64,000 nucleotides of DNA, from assembly GCA_002917075.1 (NCBI GenBank), contig NTMA01000011.1, positions 62,001-126,000 on the forward strand, in the 5' to 3' direction. Shown piece by piece: positions 25,964 through 37,941 of the stretch (the first letter of the stretch is position 1; each line of letters starts with the position of its first letter). The stretch comes from Hawksworthiomyces lignivorus. Its lineage: Eukaryota; Ascomycota; Sordariomycetes; Ophiostomatales; Ophiostomataceae. Both the position numbers and the translations under genes were made by a program. A model generated the notes under the pieces. The model worked only from the letters and a program-made list of their open reading frames with translations. It ran no database searches and was not told the origin of the DNA.

Positions 25964-26791
25964 GACGTGGAACTTGCGGACAAGACGGAAGAAGGAGAAG
26001 CTGTTGGGGGGAGAAGAAAGCAATGCCTTCGTCTCTCCTTCAAGGATTGACGTCAAGTTCAGTGTGTCATTGACTCTTCCCTTTTTTTTTTTTTTTTTAC
26101 GGCCTGTAATAGCCATCTAGAGCGCACTGCAAGTCAGAGCCTTAGCGGGGTGATAAGAAAAATTTACGGCGGGGCAGATAAGTGGGACCGGCGCCGATTT
26201 AGCGGGTTTGACGCGCTAATGCTATATAAGGGCTTAAGAAGAGCCTGAGAAGAGCTTCTCACGGCCCTTAATGTCTGTGTGCTTCTCTTCACGGATCGAT
26301 TTCTTACTCCCTCTTCCAATTATGGCGTACTGTGCAAATATAAGTATTTGAAGGCAGTTTCTGGACTGTAAGACAGACTCTCTTTGAGTTGAATTGGCCA
26401 CTGTTCAGGACTGTATGCTCTAATGCAGGTCCGTCATAGCCGGTATTATGCACTTACACATAACAGATTTAAGCTAATATGAGCTAGCCAGAAACAGACT
26501 AGTATCGTATTCTCGCAGGCAGGTTGTAAGTTCTCAAATTCGGTGATTTCTTTCTCTGTGAGTGTCGGTCAACTCAAGCCTCTCAGACGTGTAAATACAT
26601 CTCGTCCCATTAGATTTCTAACGGATTTTTCAGAGTCTGAGAATTTCCTCGGCATATTCAGGCGTTTGAACATACGTGGAATGGTGTATTTATAGAATGA
26701 TGCCTAGGCGGTAGCAGAGGTTGCTGCTGCTCTTGTCGAGCTTTCATATCTGCTCGTGAAATCACTCGGCTTATTCCTCTCCTTTTCAGCC
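25964..26791. promoter_or_regulatory. Shared divergent promoter region, ADE6 / WDR83-type gene
   Basis: These 828 bp separate two divergent start codons. They contain a T17 tract (26082-26098), a TGACTC hexamer (26071-26076) and a TATA-like element (CTATATAAGG, about 26223-26232). No ORF worth calling was seen. Which element drives which gene cannot be decided from the sequence. Confidence 0.5.
26071..26076 (+). promoter_or_regulatory. TGACTC element upstream of ADE6
   Basis: TGACTC is the core bound by Bas1/Bas2 at yeast ADE promoters and is a half-match to the Gcn4/CPC1 site. It lies about 110 bp upstream of the chosen ADE6 start. A 6-mer occurs often by chance, and conservation of Bas1-type control in filamentous fungi is uncertain. 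Confidence 0.3.
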
Positions 26792-28052
26792 ATGTCATTC
26801 CCTGATAAGCCAGTTGCACAGCTGCTAGGCTCAAATGGTAAGGAGTTTGTTGTCACTTTATCTTGCCGAATTGTTTGCTGAGACTGCTGTAGGGCCCATT
26901 CACGCTGTCACATATTCAGCCGGTGTCGGCACCTACGTTCTGACCGGCTCTGCGGACCGCTCTATACGGCTCTATAATCCCCGGCCCACGACAGGGACGG
27001 CGGGCTCGGTGCCTGCCAAAGCCGCAAATAATGGGTTTGTGACCAAACCGGCGACAGCAGCAGCAGCAGCAACGACGTCGCCGGCGGCCGTGCCTGAGGG
27101 CCGCCTCATCCAGACGTACGCGGAGCACGGCTACGAGGTGCTGGCGCTGGCGTGCGCGGCGGACAACGCGCGCTTCGCATCGGCGGGCGGCGACCGCAGC
27201 GTGTTTCTGTGGGACGTGAGCACGGCGCAGACGCTGCGGCGGTTTGCGGGCCACGCGGGGCGCGTCAACACGGTGTGCTTTGCAGGCGAGGGCGACGGCC
27301 TAGTGGTGAGCGGCGGCTTCGACACGACGGTGCGCGTGTGGGACGCGCGCGCCAGCGGCGGCCGCCCCGTGCAGGTGCTGGCCGACGCGCGCGACGCCGT
27401 CACGGCCGTGGCCGCCCGTGGCCCGGACATCCTGGCCGCCAGCGTCGACGGTCGCGTGCGCTGCTACGACGCGCGCGCCGGCCGCATGACCACCGACGTC
27501 ATCAGCGGCTCCGCGGGCGTCACCAGCCTCGCCCTGACCCGCGACGGCCGCTCCCTGCTCGTCGGCGCCCTCGACAGCCGCCTGCGCCTGCTCGACCGCG
27601 ACGCCGGCACCTGCCTGCGCACCTACGCGTACGCCGGCGAGCCCGGCGGGAGCGACGCAAGTGGCAAGAGGCCGCGGGACGCCTGGCGCAACGAGGAGTT
27701 GCGCGTGCAGTCGGTGCTGGGCGGGCGCGAGCGCTTCGTCGTGGCCGGCGACGAGGTCGGCGTGGCCGCACCACCATCGCCTTCGTCGCCGTCGTCATCG
27801 TCATCCCGCACCCCGTCCGGCCGCGTCTGGGCCTGGGACCTGCTCACGGGCGAGCTGGCCGCGACCGTGACCGTCCCGTGGGGTCCTCCCGGTGGTACCG
27901 CCACGAGCAGCAGCCGCTCTATCGGCCGCGACGGCCGCGAGAAGGAGCGCCGGAATGTGACGAGCTGCCTCGCCTGGCAGGATGACGGCTGGGGCGAGCA
28001 CTTTTGCGTTGGCGGCACATCTGGCGTGGCGACTGTGTTTGGGCCGAGGTGA
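26792..28052 (+). CDS. WDR83: WD40 protein of the WDR83 / MAPK organizer 1 (MORG1) type
   Basis: Predicted seven-bladed beta-propeller scaffold. In animals WDR83/MORG1 is a spliceosome-associated and MAPK-scaffold protein; its role here is inferred from similarity only. Exons are 26792-26837 and 26893-28052. The 55-bp intron (26838-26892) has a GTAAGG donor, a GCTGAG branch-like site and a TAG acceptor. It joins an N-terminus beginning MSFPDKPVAQLLG to PIHAVTYS, the usual arrangement for the family. The product is 401 residues, longer than the ~315 of animal homologues. The extra length comes from an Ala/Thr-rich insert (about 60-85) and a Ser/Pro run (about 310-325). WD-type ends are visible: IRLYNP, VFLWDV, VRVWDA, VRCYDA and VWAWDL. 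An AATAAA lies at 28076-28081, just after the stop. It converges with the mannosyltransferase gene. Confidence 0.88.
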
Positions 28053-28632
28053 TGTTGGTTAGGGGCACCCAGACGAATAAAGAGAAGCCACTTCCTGCCG
28101 TGGCCAACTGCCGCAGGCAATCGAAGCATTGAAATATATATACCCGACTGTGATGTAAAAAAATAGACGCTGGAGCTTTGACAATTCAAACCAAGCAACC
28201 AAGCACACTGCATGTATGAGACTACCGTTTGTATTACCCTATCTTATGATTTGCTTCTTAATAGACTTGGGTCTGATGCCCAGGGATTGGAATGCAGTCT
28301 ATAGATTTCGTTGCCTTAATACTCCCCCAACTCAATTAGGTAGATGTCTGTTTATTTCGAACCCTGGATCGGGGTAGACGAGCCGCCGACGCCACCCGAG
28401 GCGTAAACATCACAAGAAATGACAGACAGGAACGCACTCTAAAACAAAATCTAAATAAAAGAAAAGCATCCTTTCGCCTTTTTCCATAATGCAAGATTCC
28501 ACCGTTTAACCGTAAAAACCAAGTATAGATACAACGAAACGAGGAAGTGGGCGCCTTGAGCGTGCAAAAACAAAAATCGCAGACTTTTGCTCAAAACAGG
28601 AGAGAAAACAATGCAGGAGAGCCTTCTCATAT
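28053..28632. other. Convergent intergenic region, no gene seen
   Basis: The 3' flanks of two convergent genes. A polyadenylation-like AATAAA at 28076-28081 would serve the WDR83-type gene. Nothing else stands out. Confidence 0.6.
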
Positions 28633-29512
28633 TTAGCCCATACCGACAAACTTGAACCAGTTTGGCCGGCAGTCTTCCCTGTTAAGCCACGCCTCGCCGT
28701 CTGTGAGCCGGCCAGTGACGCAGCCTCGGCACTTAGGCGAGTTCGGGCAGTTGAAAAAGGGAATATGCTGGTAGCCAATATCGCGGAACCTAAAAAGAAA
28801 CCAGCTGTCAGCGTACATGGACCTACTGCTTCCAACAGGACGCTCTTCCGCAGGGTCTCTGCTTACCAGTGAATACGGCTCTTGTCCTCAAACAGACCGA
28901 GCGCAATGCTGTGGACCGGTGCGTCGCCCCAGCGCTCGTAGAAGAAGCCTCCAGCGCGGTCAAGATGGTTGAAATAGTCCTCGTAGGCCTTGCTCCGCCA
29001 GAAGCCCAAGTCGGCAATTTCAAAGTTGCTCCAGAAATGGCAGGTCGAGTAGCCGTTGGCCTTGTTGTTATGGTCGGGCCGGCGCACACGATCCGTCAGC
29101 CAGTCCATGGCGTTGTTCGGGTGCACATGCTCAGGGTGCTCGGCGAGGAACTTGACGGTCTCGGGCCACAGAGTGGGGATCGACTGCGGCGCGTCGTACA
29201 GGGTAATGGTGAAGCCGTACGTCTTGTTGTTGTCTTGCATGTAGCGGAACACATCGTAGTCGACATCGCAGAAGAAATGCACCTTTGGTTCGACACGCCA
29301 GTAGAACTGCATGTGCTCCAGCGCCGGGTGGCGGTAGAACATGCCGCTGTTCCAGCGGCACATCTGGTGGTACGAGACCTTGTCGGCATATTGAATATCG
29401 TTCTCTTTCAGAATCTTGACCGACTCTGAGAAGAGATCCTTGTTGATCCAAGCTGGTGTATCCCAGTGCTCGGCAGGAATAACCTCTTATCGTCAAATTA
29501 GTATGGAAGCAT

Positions 29513-29552
<40 letters not shown>

Positions 29553-30067
29553 AGGGATGGCACTAGGAGGCTTACCATAGCGGCACTCCGCCTTCGTTGC
29601 GGCCCGCGTGCGCTTCTTGAACTCTTCCGTGAACTCCACGTCATTGAAGAAGGTCCACGGATAGTTGAACTTGTGGTTCCATGTGCGCTCCAAATCCGAC
29701 ATGGCCTGGAGCATACCCCCTAGTTCCTCATTTCGCACCAGCGCCAGCAGCGTGGCATTGATGCGCTCTGTGCCCTCGGGGCCGGGCAGGTAGCCCTTTG
29801 ATGTGCGTCGTAATATTCCTTCCGGCTCGCTCGTGGCTGTATGAACAAATTTGTGCGGTTAGTTCACTGCTAGTCACAGACCAAAAGGCAGGTCGGGACG
29901 CTCAGAGGATGGAGGAACGTACGATCTAAATTAGGATCTCGCTCATGAGAATCGAGCTTGAAAACAGACGATTTGCTCGAGGAAGGCCCAAAAAAGTGGA
30001 GGACCAAGAGAACCCACGCAAACAAGACAGCTGCTATCAGCACCCGCACCGGCCGCGCAATCGTCAT
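28633..30067 (-). CDS. KRE2: Alpha-1,2-mannosyltransferase, Kre2/Mnt1 (GT15) family
   Basis: Type II Golgi membrane enzyme that transfers mannose from GDP-mannose to O-linked, and possibly N-linked, glycans of secreted and cell-wall proteins. Four exons: 30067-29923, 29836-29576, 29485-28867 and 28789-28633 (393 residues). Introns have GTACGT, GTAAGC and GTAAGC donors. A short cytosolic tail and signal anchor (about 8-26) are followed by a stem and then the GT15 domain. Seen in the domain: NEEL near the start, WRVEPKVHFFCDVDYD, and CHFWSNFEIADL with the presumed catalytic Glu near 291. YFNHLDRAGGFFYERWGDAP and the Cys-containing tail IPFFNCP follow. The length is typical (390-440). The second intron carries a 37-base homopolymer. 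It is divergent from the GCP5-like gene. Which KRE2/KTR paralogue this is cannot be told by eye. Confidence 0.94.
29515..29551. repeat. Poly(G) tract, 37 G, inside the second intron of the GT15 gene
   Basis: An uninterrupted run of 37 G on the plus strand, reading as poly(C) in the sense transcript. It occupies much of a 90-bp intron (29486-29575), between the donor and an ACTAAT branch site. G/C homopolymers of this length are rare in fungal nuclear DNA. Confidence 0.9.
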
Positions 30068-31187
30068 CTTGGCGGCAGTGAAGGGGAAACGCCCCGGCTG
30101 GGTCTCGAAACGACGCGAGGATGGCAGGTGTCAGGACGGATGTTTCAGGTCGACCAAAAAAAGATGACAAAAAGAGAAATCGGTTGGAGGAAGCTATTGG
30201 GAATCGGCGCTCGGCTCAATGAAGCATTGAGATGCTGTCAAAGTTGGGTGGCGGAGGGATGACGCCGATGATCGTGAAAAGGATTGACGAGAGGTGAGAC
30301 AGGAATGCTTGTGAGACTAGGGAGGCCAAAGATGATGGAGCGGCAACGTTAGGAAGCGTTGGCGCTGAAGAGCACTGGCGAATGGACGGATTCTAAGGCG
30401 AATAAAGCTGGCGACCGGCTCTACATAACCATAAGAGACCCGCGCTGAAAGGCCGTCGACGATGCTGTCGCCGTATCGGCATCCAGATTTCTCGTCGTGG
30501 CTTTTGTTCACCCTCTTTCTCCTGGATGGAGGCGAATCGGTGTTGAGGACTTGGTGGATTTCCCCCCAAACGCTGAAACAAATGCGAGTGCCTTTATCTG
30601 CAACCTTCGTCGATGGAGATCTGCAATGGAATGGTTCGTTGTGCAGATTCTGTGATGTCGTCTTCTCTCCTGGGATGAAGAAGTTAAACGGTCGACGCAA
30701 TTCTGCAATCGCAGCACTGCTTATGCCAAGGCCAATCCAAGGCAGCTGTCTTTTGGTAACATACAGCTGGCCTAAAAGAAAAAAGTTTAGCTGTATGCAC
30801 GCCAGAAGGAAATTGGACCAGTCGCGTCGCCCCTATTCTTCCAACCCGTTCCCGCAGCAAAAAAGGCCAAGCGGAAATAGAATAATAGGGGGTTTGATGT
30901 TATTTGCAGTGTGTTTTCCCCCTGCGTTGTTGGCTGCATCAGTGGCCTGGGCATCGTCACCGTTCATATGGAAAGCTTACACTGTGTCAGTATACTGTTC
31001 GTTTTGCCGTTATACGCGACGCGTTAAGCCGTTTTTTATGCACAGCGTCCTCTGTATGCTTAGGGCCGCCATCTGGACTATGCATGTTTCTTCCTTACTC
31101 TCGCCATAGTATGCAAGGCTAAATATCACGAGCTTTACGACTTATGACTACTAAGTATGAGTCTGAAGAGCTGCCTGAAGAATTCCT
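30068..31187. other. Divergent promoter region, GT15 / GCP5-like genes
   Basis: This 1.1-kb region separates two divergent starts. A 215-codon plus-strand ORF (30462-31109) resembles no family and has no splice-linked partner. I read the stretch as promoter and leader DNA. Confidence 0.55.
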
Positions 31188-34100
31188 ATGGCTTTCCTTG
31201 CCCAGCTCACCGCACAGACAGAGGAGCTGGTGACGGCCATCACTTCGACGTCTCCAAAGGTATTGTTTGTATTCAAGGCTGCGGTTGTTTCTAGTATCTG
31301 CAGTTGAGGCGAGAAGACATTAGTGGTCTTTTCAGTTGGATCTGTGAAATGTGTGTGTGTGAGTTGCTGATTTTGGTGTAGAATGACCCCCAAGCGTTCA
31401 ACGCTCTGCGCGAGGCGACACTGCGCTCCTTGCGCCATCATAATTTTGGCCGTACAAACCAGTTTGAGGTAGAAAGCCGTCTCAGTGGTCTAGAAGAGCG
31501 CTTTTCTGTGGTCGGCCGAGATGGCCTGGCGGATGCCTTACGACAGCGCCGTTCTGTACTGGCAGAGCATTCTACGAAGTGGACGCCTGACATACTGGAC
31601 TTCTTGCTTGAGCTGTCTGACAGTCCTGTCGAGAAAGCCAGCGTAGATGAACTCAACGAGCTTTGCGCATCTAGATATACGCCGCCGTCCCCTCCGCTAC
31701 GGTGGGAGGATATCGCTAGAGAAGACGACTGGGGAAGTGAGCCGACCCTATGGCAGAACACAGACTACGGCGACACGTCGGATGACGAGTACGATCGCGA
31801 CGACGACAGGGATGAAGATGACGAAAGCTCTGATGACACAACGCTCTCCAGTATCGGGACGCAAGACCAGCAGCAGCAGAGCATAGGTAGAATTCTAGCC
31901 ACTCAGGGCCGCTCACGAGACGAGCTCTCCGCAATTTTGCAGGCTGTTCGTGAGAGCCAGTCGTGGCGCATCAGTCGGCCGACACCGAGCGTTTCGTCCG
32001 AACGCAACTTAGACGATGGGAAAATTCCGATTTCCGAGCTTCACATAATACGCGAAACACTATTCATGCTGCAAGGTCTTGAGACGACACTGTTTGGGTC
32101 TGACTGTGTTCCAGTCAACAGCTACCGCCTTTCTAGCGTATCTTCCGAAGCGCACAATTCTTTGATCTCTTCCATTGCGGCTCTCGGCCACAAGCTTCTC
32201 CCTCTTCGCAAATTTGTCGACCGCAGACGACGAGACCCTATTAGCGTGCCGCTCTTGCAGATATTTCAAGAGTGTATTCGGCGGCGTCTGCATGCATTCG
32301 ACCAGGAGCTTGCACATGTACAGGCGCGATTTGTGGACATCCAGAGCGATGTCGTGGTCAGTTTAGTAGCTACCATAGACGAGCTCCTTCCATCTCTATC
32401 CCCTCTGTTCGCGCTGTCGGTCGTGATCCAGAAGCTTGGGTCGGAGCGCAATGCCCATGCTTTTCGATACCTCGAGCTCCTGTTTGATGCGGCATCCGCA
32501 GCCCAGCTGGAGGGAAACCAGGCCCTCTACTCGTTCCTCGGCACCATCTTCTTCGAGTGCTTCCAGGTGTATCTGCGGCCAATCCGGCTGTGGATGGAGG
32601 AAGGCAAGCTGCTCGACGGAGACAAGATCTTTTTCGTAGCCGGGGCGCCGACGCAGATGCCTCTGAACCAGATCTGGCAGCACCAGTATAAGCTGCTGCG
32701 GACGAGCAGCGGCGTGCTGCATGCGCCCAAGTTCCTGCAGCCCGCAGCATCGCGCATCTTCACGACGGGCAAGAGCATTGTCGTGCTGAAGCACCTGGGC
32801 AAGTACGAAAACCCGCGCCAGGGCCGCGCGGTCGTCGCGCTCGTGGCCGAGCCGACGCTGGACTTTGCTACCGTCTGTCCGCCGGAGGCAGACATGGCGC
32901 CGTTTGCGCAGCTGTTTACGGATGCGTTCGAGCGGTGGATCCAGAGCAAGCACCACGCCGCGTCGGCGACCCTGCAAGCGACGCTGTTTGATTCCTGCGG
33001 GCTGTGGGCATCGCTGCAGGCGCTGCACTGCATCTATCTCATGTCGGACGGGGCGGTGGCGGACGCGTTTACGTCTTCGATTTTCCATAGCCTCGACTCC
33101 AAGAACCCCAGGTGGTACGACCGGTACACCATAACAGAGTTCGCCCGGGAGGCCTATGGATCGCGCCTCGACGCATACCGCCTGTCTGCCCAGGTCGAGA
33201 AGGACAGAGGCACGCCAACTTTGGGCGGACAGGACGGCAACGAGCCGGCTGTGGCCAGGCGCTCTGTGCGCAATGGCCTGGCTCGCATCCGCCTGAGCTG
33301 TCGGCTGGCGTGGCCGGTCCAGATCGTCATCCCAGCAGAGTCTCTGCCAGACTACCAGGCGCTCTTTACGCTTCTGCTGCAGGTCCGGCGCGCTAGCAGT
33401 CTTTTGACCCGCCACCGGCTGCTCGACGACTGCTACAGCGATGTCGCAGCAGTAGGAGGAGGGGGGTTTTCGGCAGCTGCTACGACTACGGCAGCACAGT
33501 CGCGCCTCCCCACAGGCGACCGTGCTCTGTACTTTACGCTACGGGCCAAGCTGGTGTGGTTCTGCCAGACGCTGCAGTCGTACCTGGCGACGCTGGTGAT
33601 CGCACCGCGCATAGAGGCGCTGCGGGCAGACCTGCAGAAGGCTGTGGACGTCGACGCCATGATCGCCGTGCACGCCCAGTTCCTCCGCGCCCTCGTCGAC
33701 GATGCCTGTCTCGGCTCCAAGCTGCAGCCCATCCACGACTGCATGCTGGACCTGCTCGATCTGGCGATACGCTTGGAAGATGCGCGGCGCATAAACGCGG
33801 CGCGCGAAGCAAGCCAGCTGCAGGAGTCGTGGAGGCTTTCTGTGCTCTCTTCTCCATTCCAGACGCCATCAAAGAAGACCGTTACAGAAGGACCTTCATC
33901 ACTTCGGGGATCGGTATCCCGTAGGTTATTTTTCGCCACGCCTAGAAGTACAAGAGACGACGACGAGCAGGAGCAGGATATGGATGTTGACGAGGACGAA
34001 GGTGAGAATCAGGAGGAGGAGGACGAAGAGAGCGGAATCGACGACTATGACGACGCTTATGACACAAGAGGCCCAGGCGCTGGACGATCGCCTCTTAAAC

Positions 34101-34390
34101 CTATCAACTCCACAACAGCGGACAAAGGGAAGAAGGCGACGACCAAGGGATCGAAGAACCGCCAAGACCCCAACCACAGCCACACCTCTGCTGCCGCCAC
34201 CAGAGAGTCGTACAGCGACGTGCTTCGGAGTATCGACGCAAGCTTCAGCAGTTGTCTGCGTTTCGTCACTGGCGGTCTGCGGGGCGTGGCCCGCGCGAGC
34301 AGTGACGCAGTGGCGGCGTCTAAGTGGGACATGTTAGCAGAGATGCTGGGGGACGGAAGCAGTGGCCGCATGGAAAGAAATAGGTATTAG
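31188..34390 (+). CDS. GCP5: Gamma-tubulin complex component, Spc97/Spc98 family (GCP5-like)
   Basis: Subunit of the gamma-tubulin ring complex, which nucleates microtubules at spindle pole bodies and septa. Exons are 31188-31259 and 31382-34390. The 122-bp intron has a GTATTG donor, GCTGAT branch and TAG acceptor. Exon 1 gives a 24-residue start (MAFLAQLTAQTEELV). The product is 1026 residues. The N-terminal block (HHNFGRTNQF, WTPDILDFLLELSDSP, LRWEDIAREDDWG, LWQNTDYGD) is what makes me favour GCP5 over GCP4/6. An acidic linker follows near 130-150, then a GRIP1-like region beginning near residue 243 (IIRETLFMLQGLETTLFG). The C-terminal GRIP2-like part includes YFTLRAKLVWFCQTLQSYL and an acidic tail near 890-920. 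GCP5 orthologues (fission yeast mod21) are usually non-essential. Confidence 0.88.
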
Positions 34391-37300
34391 CAAACGCGAA
34401 ACAGGGGGGCAAAAGAACCTGCCATTCAGTGGCTGTCCGTGTAGAGCGTGTGGCTCTTATATGCCTGTTGCCACAAATCAGAGAATATATACATCGTCAC
34501 AGTGAAGTTACTACGCTGACTACCTTATTGCCTTCACTGTGAGCATCGAAGGAGCTGACAGTGAACGAATCAGATATTAAAGTTCCAGGCGTTATAGAAA
34601 AAGATAGCTCGGCGTTATTTGCCTCTCTTTTTCTTCCATTAATGCCAGCAAGATGACCATCTTTTGTTTACGATAGGTACGGTATACTGTAGAAGAAAAG
34701 GAGGTTCACTGCACGCGATACGTCCCATCGAAAGACAGGATGAACGAAGAACGTTTATTGGAATCTCATTCGACCCAAGAACAAATAAAGCTTAAATGCA
34801 CCTGACGTCAGTGCGGCTTCCGTAACGAGAGATCTGATTGGCACTGTAACGGCGTCGCCGCTTATCCAACGTAAAGATTGGGACCGTTCTCTAGAATATA
34901 ACGCTCGTTTGTTGACGAAATAAAGGGGTTGTGTCATCACGTGTGGCAACCACGGAGTCTGACGAAATAATGAAGGTAATTCGCTAAGTAAACCCGTACT
35001 CGTACATATTGTCCGCCATTCCCGACGAGAAACCTCATAATTATATACGATGTTTAAAAATGAGGCAAATGTGGTAACAGAATAGAGAGCGAGGAGAGAT
35101 AACTAGAGAAGATAACAAAGAAAGGACAGGGATCAATAAAGAGATTAGTGCTGTTAACGATTTGGGGTTTAGTCAAGCCGAAACGGCTTCTTTCTCTCTT
35201 TCCTGATTCATCGACAAGCAAGTTGGAACCTGTGCTGTAGCCCTTACGATATTTCGTATTCCTGTAGAAATACACTGTTTCTAGGCCAGATCGACGTTCC
35301 TATCACGGTCTTTCAGGCAATGGCGCTGCCGATTTCAGGCCGGAATTCTAACCGGCTCCGCGCATCGTTGGACAGGACAGAGAGCAGAGCCGTCGAAAGG
35401 TACATATAGACTTCCTCCGTGCCTCCGTGCGCGTCTACATTCCCTCGGGAGCCGCTCGCATCATGAATTCGAACTAGATGGAAGCCTATGCAAACACCGA
35501 CAAGAACTAGAGAGAAAGAAGGCCTTTGTAACCCAAATCTGACTGTCGTTGATGCATGGTTTCGCACGTTTTTCTTCGGACATTTTGTACCCAGTCCTTT
35601 TTAGGCCGTTATATGTACCTCGCTTCTTGCTTTGGCCAATTTTGCAGCTTCCTGCCAACATTTGCCAACTTTTTTTCCGCCATGGAATTCGACCCTCTTA
35701 GTTATTCAATATTGTATGATTTTACGGAAATGAATGTGCAAGGAATGGGAACCTACCTATATTGAAAGGATGATTATGTGGGGAAAGTCCTCGCAGTGCT
35801 GGGGGTTCCCTTGTGTAGGTATGTAGGAAGCACAAAAGCTCTATCTTCCCTCTTGGAACTTTGGCGATTCCTCTCGAGGGAGTACTCTGTACCAAAAAGG
35901 TACATTCTATAATGTAGTTGCTGTCCAACCATGTACAGTGTCCGCTGTCGTCGGTTTCTTTTGCCCAGCCCCCGAAAGCCTGTTGTGGAGGTGGAGCGAA
36001 GTCTGGCCAATGACATCATACCGATGCCACTCCTCAACCTCACTTTCAACCTCCCACGACAGCCTCTGCAGGAAAAGGTGTTGATCTCGCCAATCCTTCC
36101 CATCAACGTAATTAAGAAGAAATCCATACCATTTGAATCTTTTTCTCACTATCGTATATTCGCCATAGTGCTCTGCCGGACCATGCCCTGATCGTCTCAT
36201 GTCGTCGAGATGTGGGTTGACAGTCTTCTTTCCTTCCACGTCGCCGCCTTGATTTCTAATGGCTTCTGCATCTACGTACGCATGTGGTAGTTAGGCCCAA
36301 GGTTGAATTTCCCAAAACGTACCACACGAATTTTTTAGCGTATACATCACGGAAATGGACGTTGAGAAGTAATTCAACAGAACAGTTGGACGGACGCATT
36401 CTGCTCTAGGATCAGCAGGGTCTTGCTACTTTGAGCAGGGAACCTCAATCACCCTGGTTATTTTATTTTATTTTATCATGTTCTTAGTTGCTTATTTTGT
36501 GTACTTTGCGCAGTTCTTGCTTAATAGACAAATTACTACATACGTTAGAACTATGCATGAAATTAAGGTGGTTGTGTGTCAGCTCCGCTGGCGAAAGGAG
36601 TCGTCGCCATTACTGATTGACGTTTCACACTGTAATGAAAATGGTACTAAATTGTATTCTCGACAGCCGGCAAGTTCCTTGAACAATACGTTTCGCGAGA
36701 TATTGTTATTAACCCAACTGTCTGCTAGTCACCAGAAACAAACAGCTGATATAGTGATGGTATATCGTATACCATAACAACAATCAAGGAATAAAAAGCG
36801 GTCTCTATGGGCAAAATAAGGTACATCTTGAGGCGAAATTGCTTGCCATCCATCTATGCTTACATGGCATAGCAGCGCCCAGATTAAATACTTTTCTCGC
36901 ACTGCCTTGCCTCTCTAGGTCTCATTTTGCGAAGGTAAAAGGTTGAAGACACAGATGAAGAAGCTGGAGCAGCGCGAAAGCGCATGAGACAAAAGACGTG
37001 CCCATCTCTGTCGAAGTGCCGTTTCTATCTGTACGCGTGCGTGAGCTTGCGTTGGTTTAGCGTATCTTGAAAATGCCCTTTTGCTGATCTCTTCTCCATT
37101 TAAACGGCCTGGATTTGTTCTGGACTCTGACTTGCATCTCTCGTCCCTCTTTATCAAGGAAAGTCCTTTTATGGCCGGACAGCACCCACCATCACCAAAC
37201 CCTGATTGTCTTCTTTTCTCCACAGGGCTGCGGTTGTCTCACTGGCGAAAGAGCAGGGGTGACGGAAGACCTTGGCTTTGGAAGCAATGTGGCGCCTCTT

Positions 37301-37941
37301 GGGTAAGATACAGTGCGATTATTCAGGAGAATTTTGGGTCTTTGGTCCCCTACGCCTTGCCTTATAACTGCTGCCTCTACATCAGATTAACATCTGAGCC
37401 TACATCATCGCTATTTGCACCATACTTTTGTCTCTTTTGCCCCCCTTCTTGTTTTTAAGTAATAGCACTCATCCTGCTCGATCCGACCTGTTGTCCGTTT
37501 TACTTCTCATTATGGCTAATTTTCTTTGCTGGCCTTGACGTTCCTTGCGCCGACCTGCATACTAGAACTTCCCTGTTTTCTTAGCCCTCTGTTCCCTCTG
37601 ATTCGCTTTGAGAAAGACTGTCGAACAAACAAGGATTGGATAGGATAAACTCGCTATTCCGATTATGATCCTCCGTCTGCCGAAAACCGAGGAGAATCAA
37701 AGTATCACCCTTTTTTTGTTCAACGTTGGCCTAAAGGGAGATCCCAGCCTTATGCGCCGAACCTGAATTCTACGAGTTTGATGTACCAGGTGAAAGCTTT
37801 TATGCTGCATCGTTTCCCTCTTGTTTTTGATCATCGCGGTCATTATCTCTTGGCCAATTTGGGAAATTCCTCTCCTGGTAGTTACTTCGTGTCCTCGCCT
37901 CTGCCTCCTTCCAAACACACTCAAAACTCTCTAGCATAACT
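34391..37941. other. Intergenic region, no convincing gene
   Basis: A 3.5-kb gap between two plus-strand genes. ORFs are under 130 codons, overlap on both strands and match no family I recognise. The last ~400 bp before 37942 are pyrimidine-rich, as expected of a fungal promoter and 5' leader. Confidence 0.6.

Noticed and set aside
27152..27985. Plus-strand 277-codon ORF overlapping the WDR83-type gene in another frame
   Set aside because: An Arg/Gly-rich frame-shift shadow created by high-GC third positions; the WD40 frame explains the region.
32396..33939. Minus-strand ORFs (339 and 168 codons) opposite the GCP5-like gene
   Set aside because: Compositional shadows of the coding strand. 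No domain, and no splice context.
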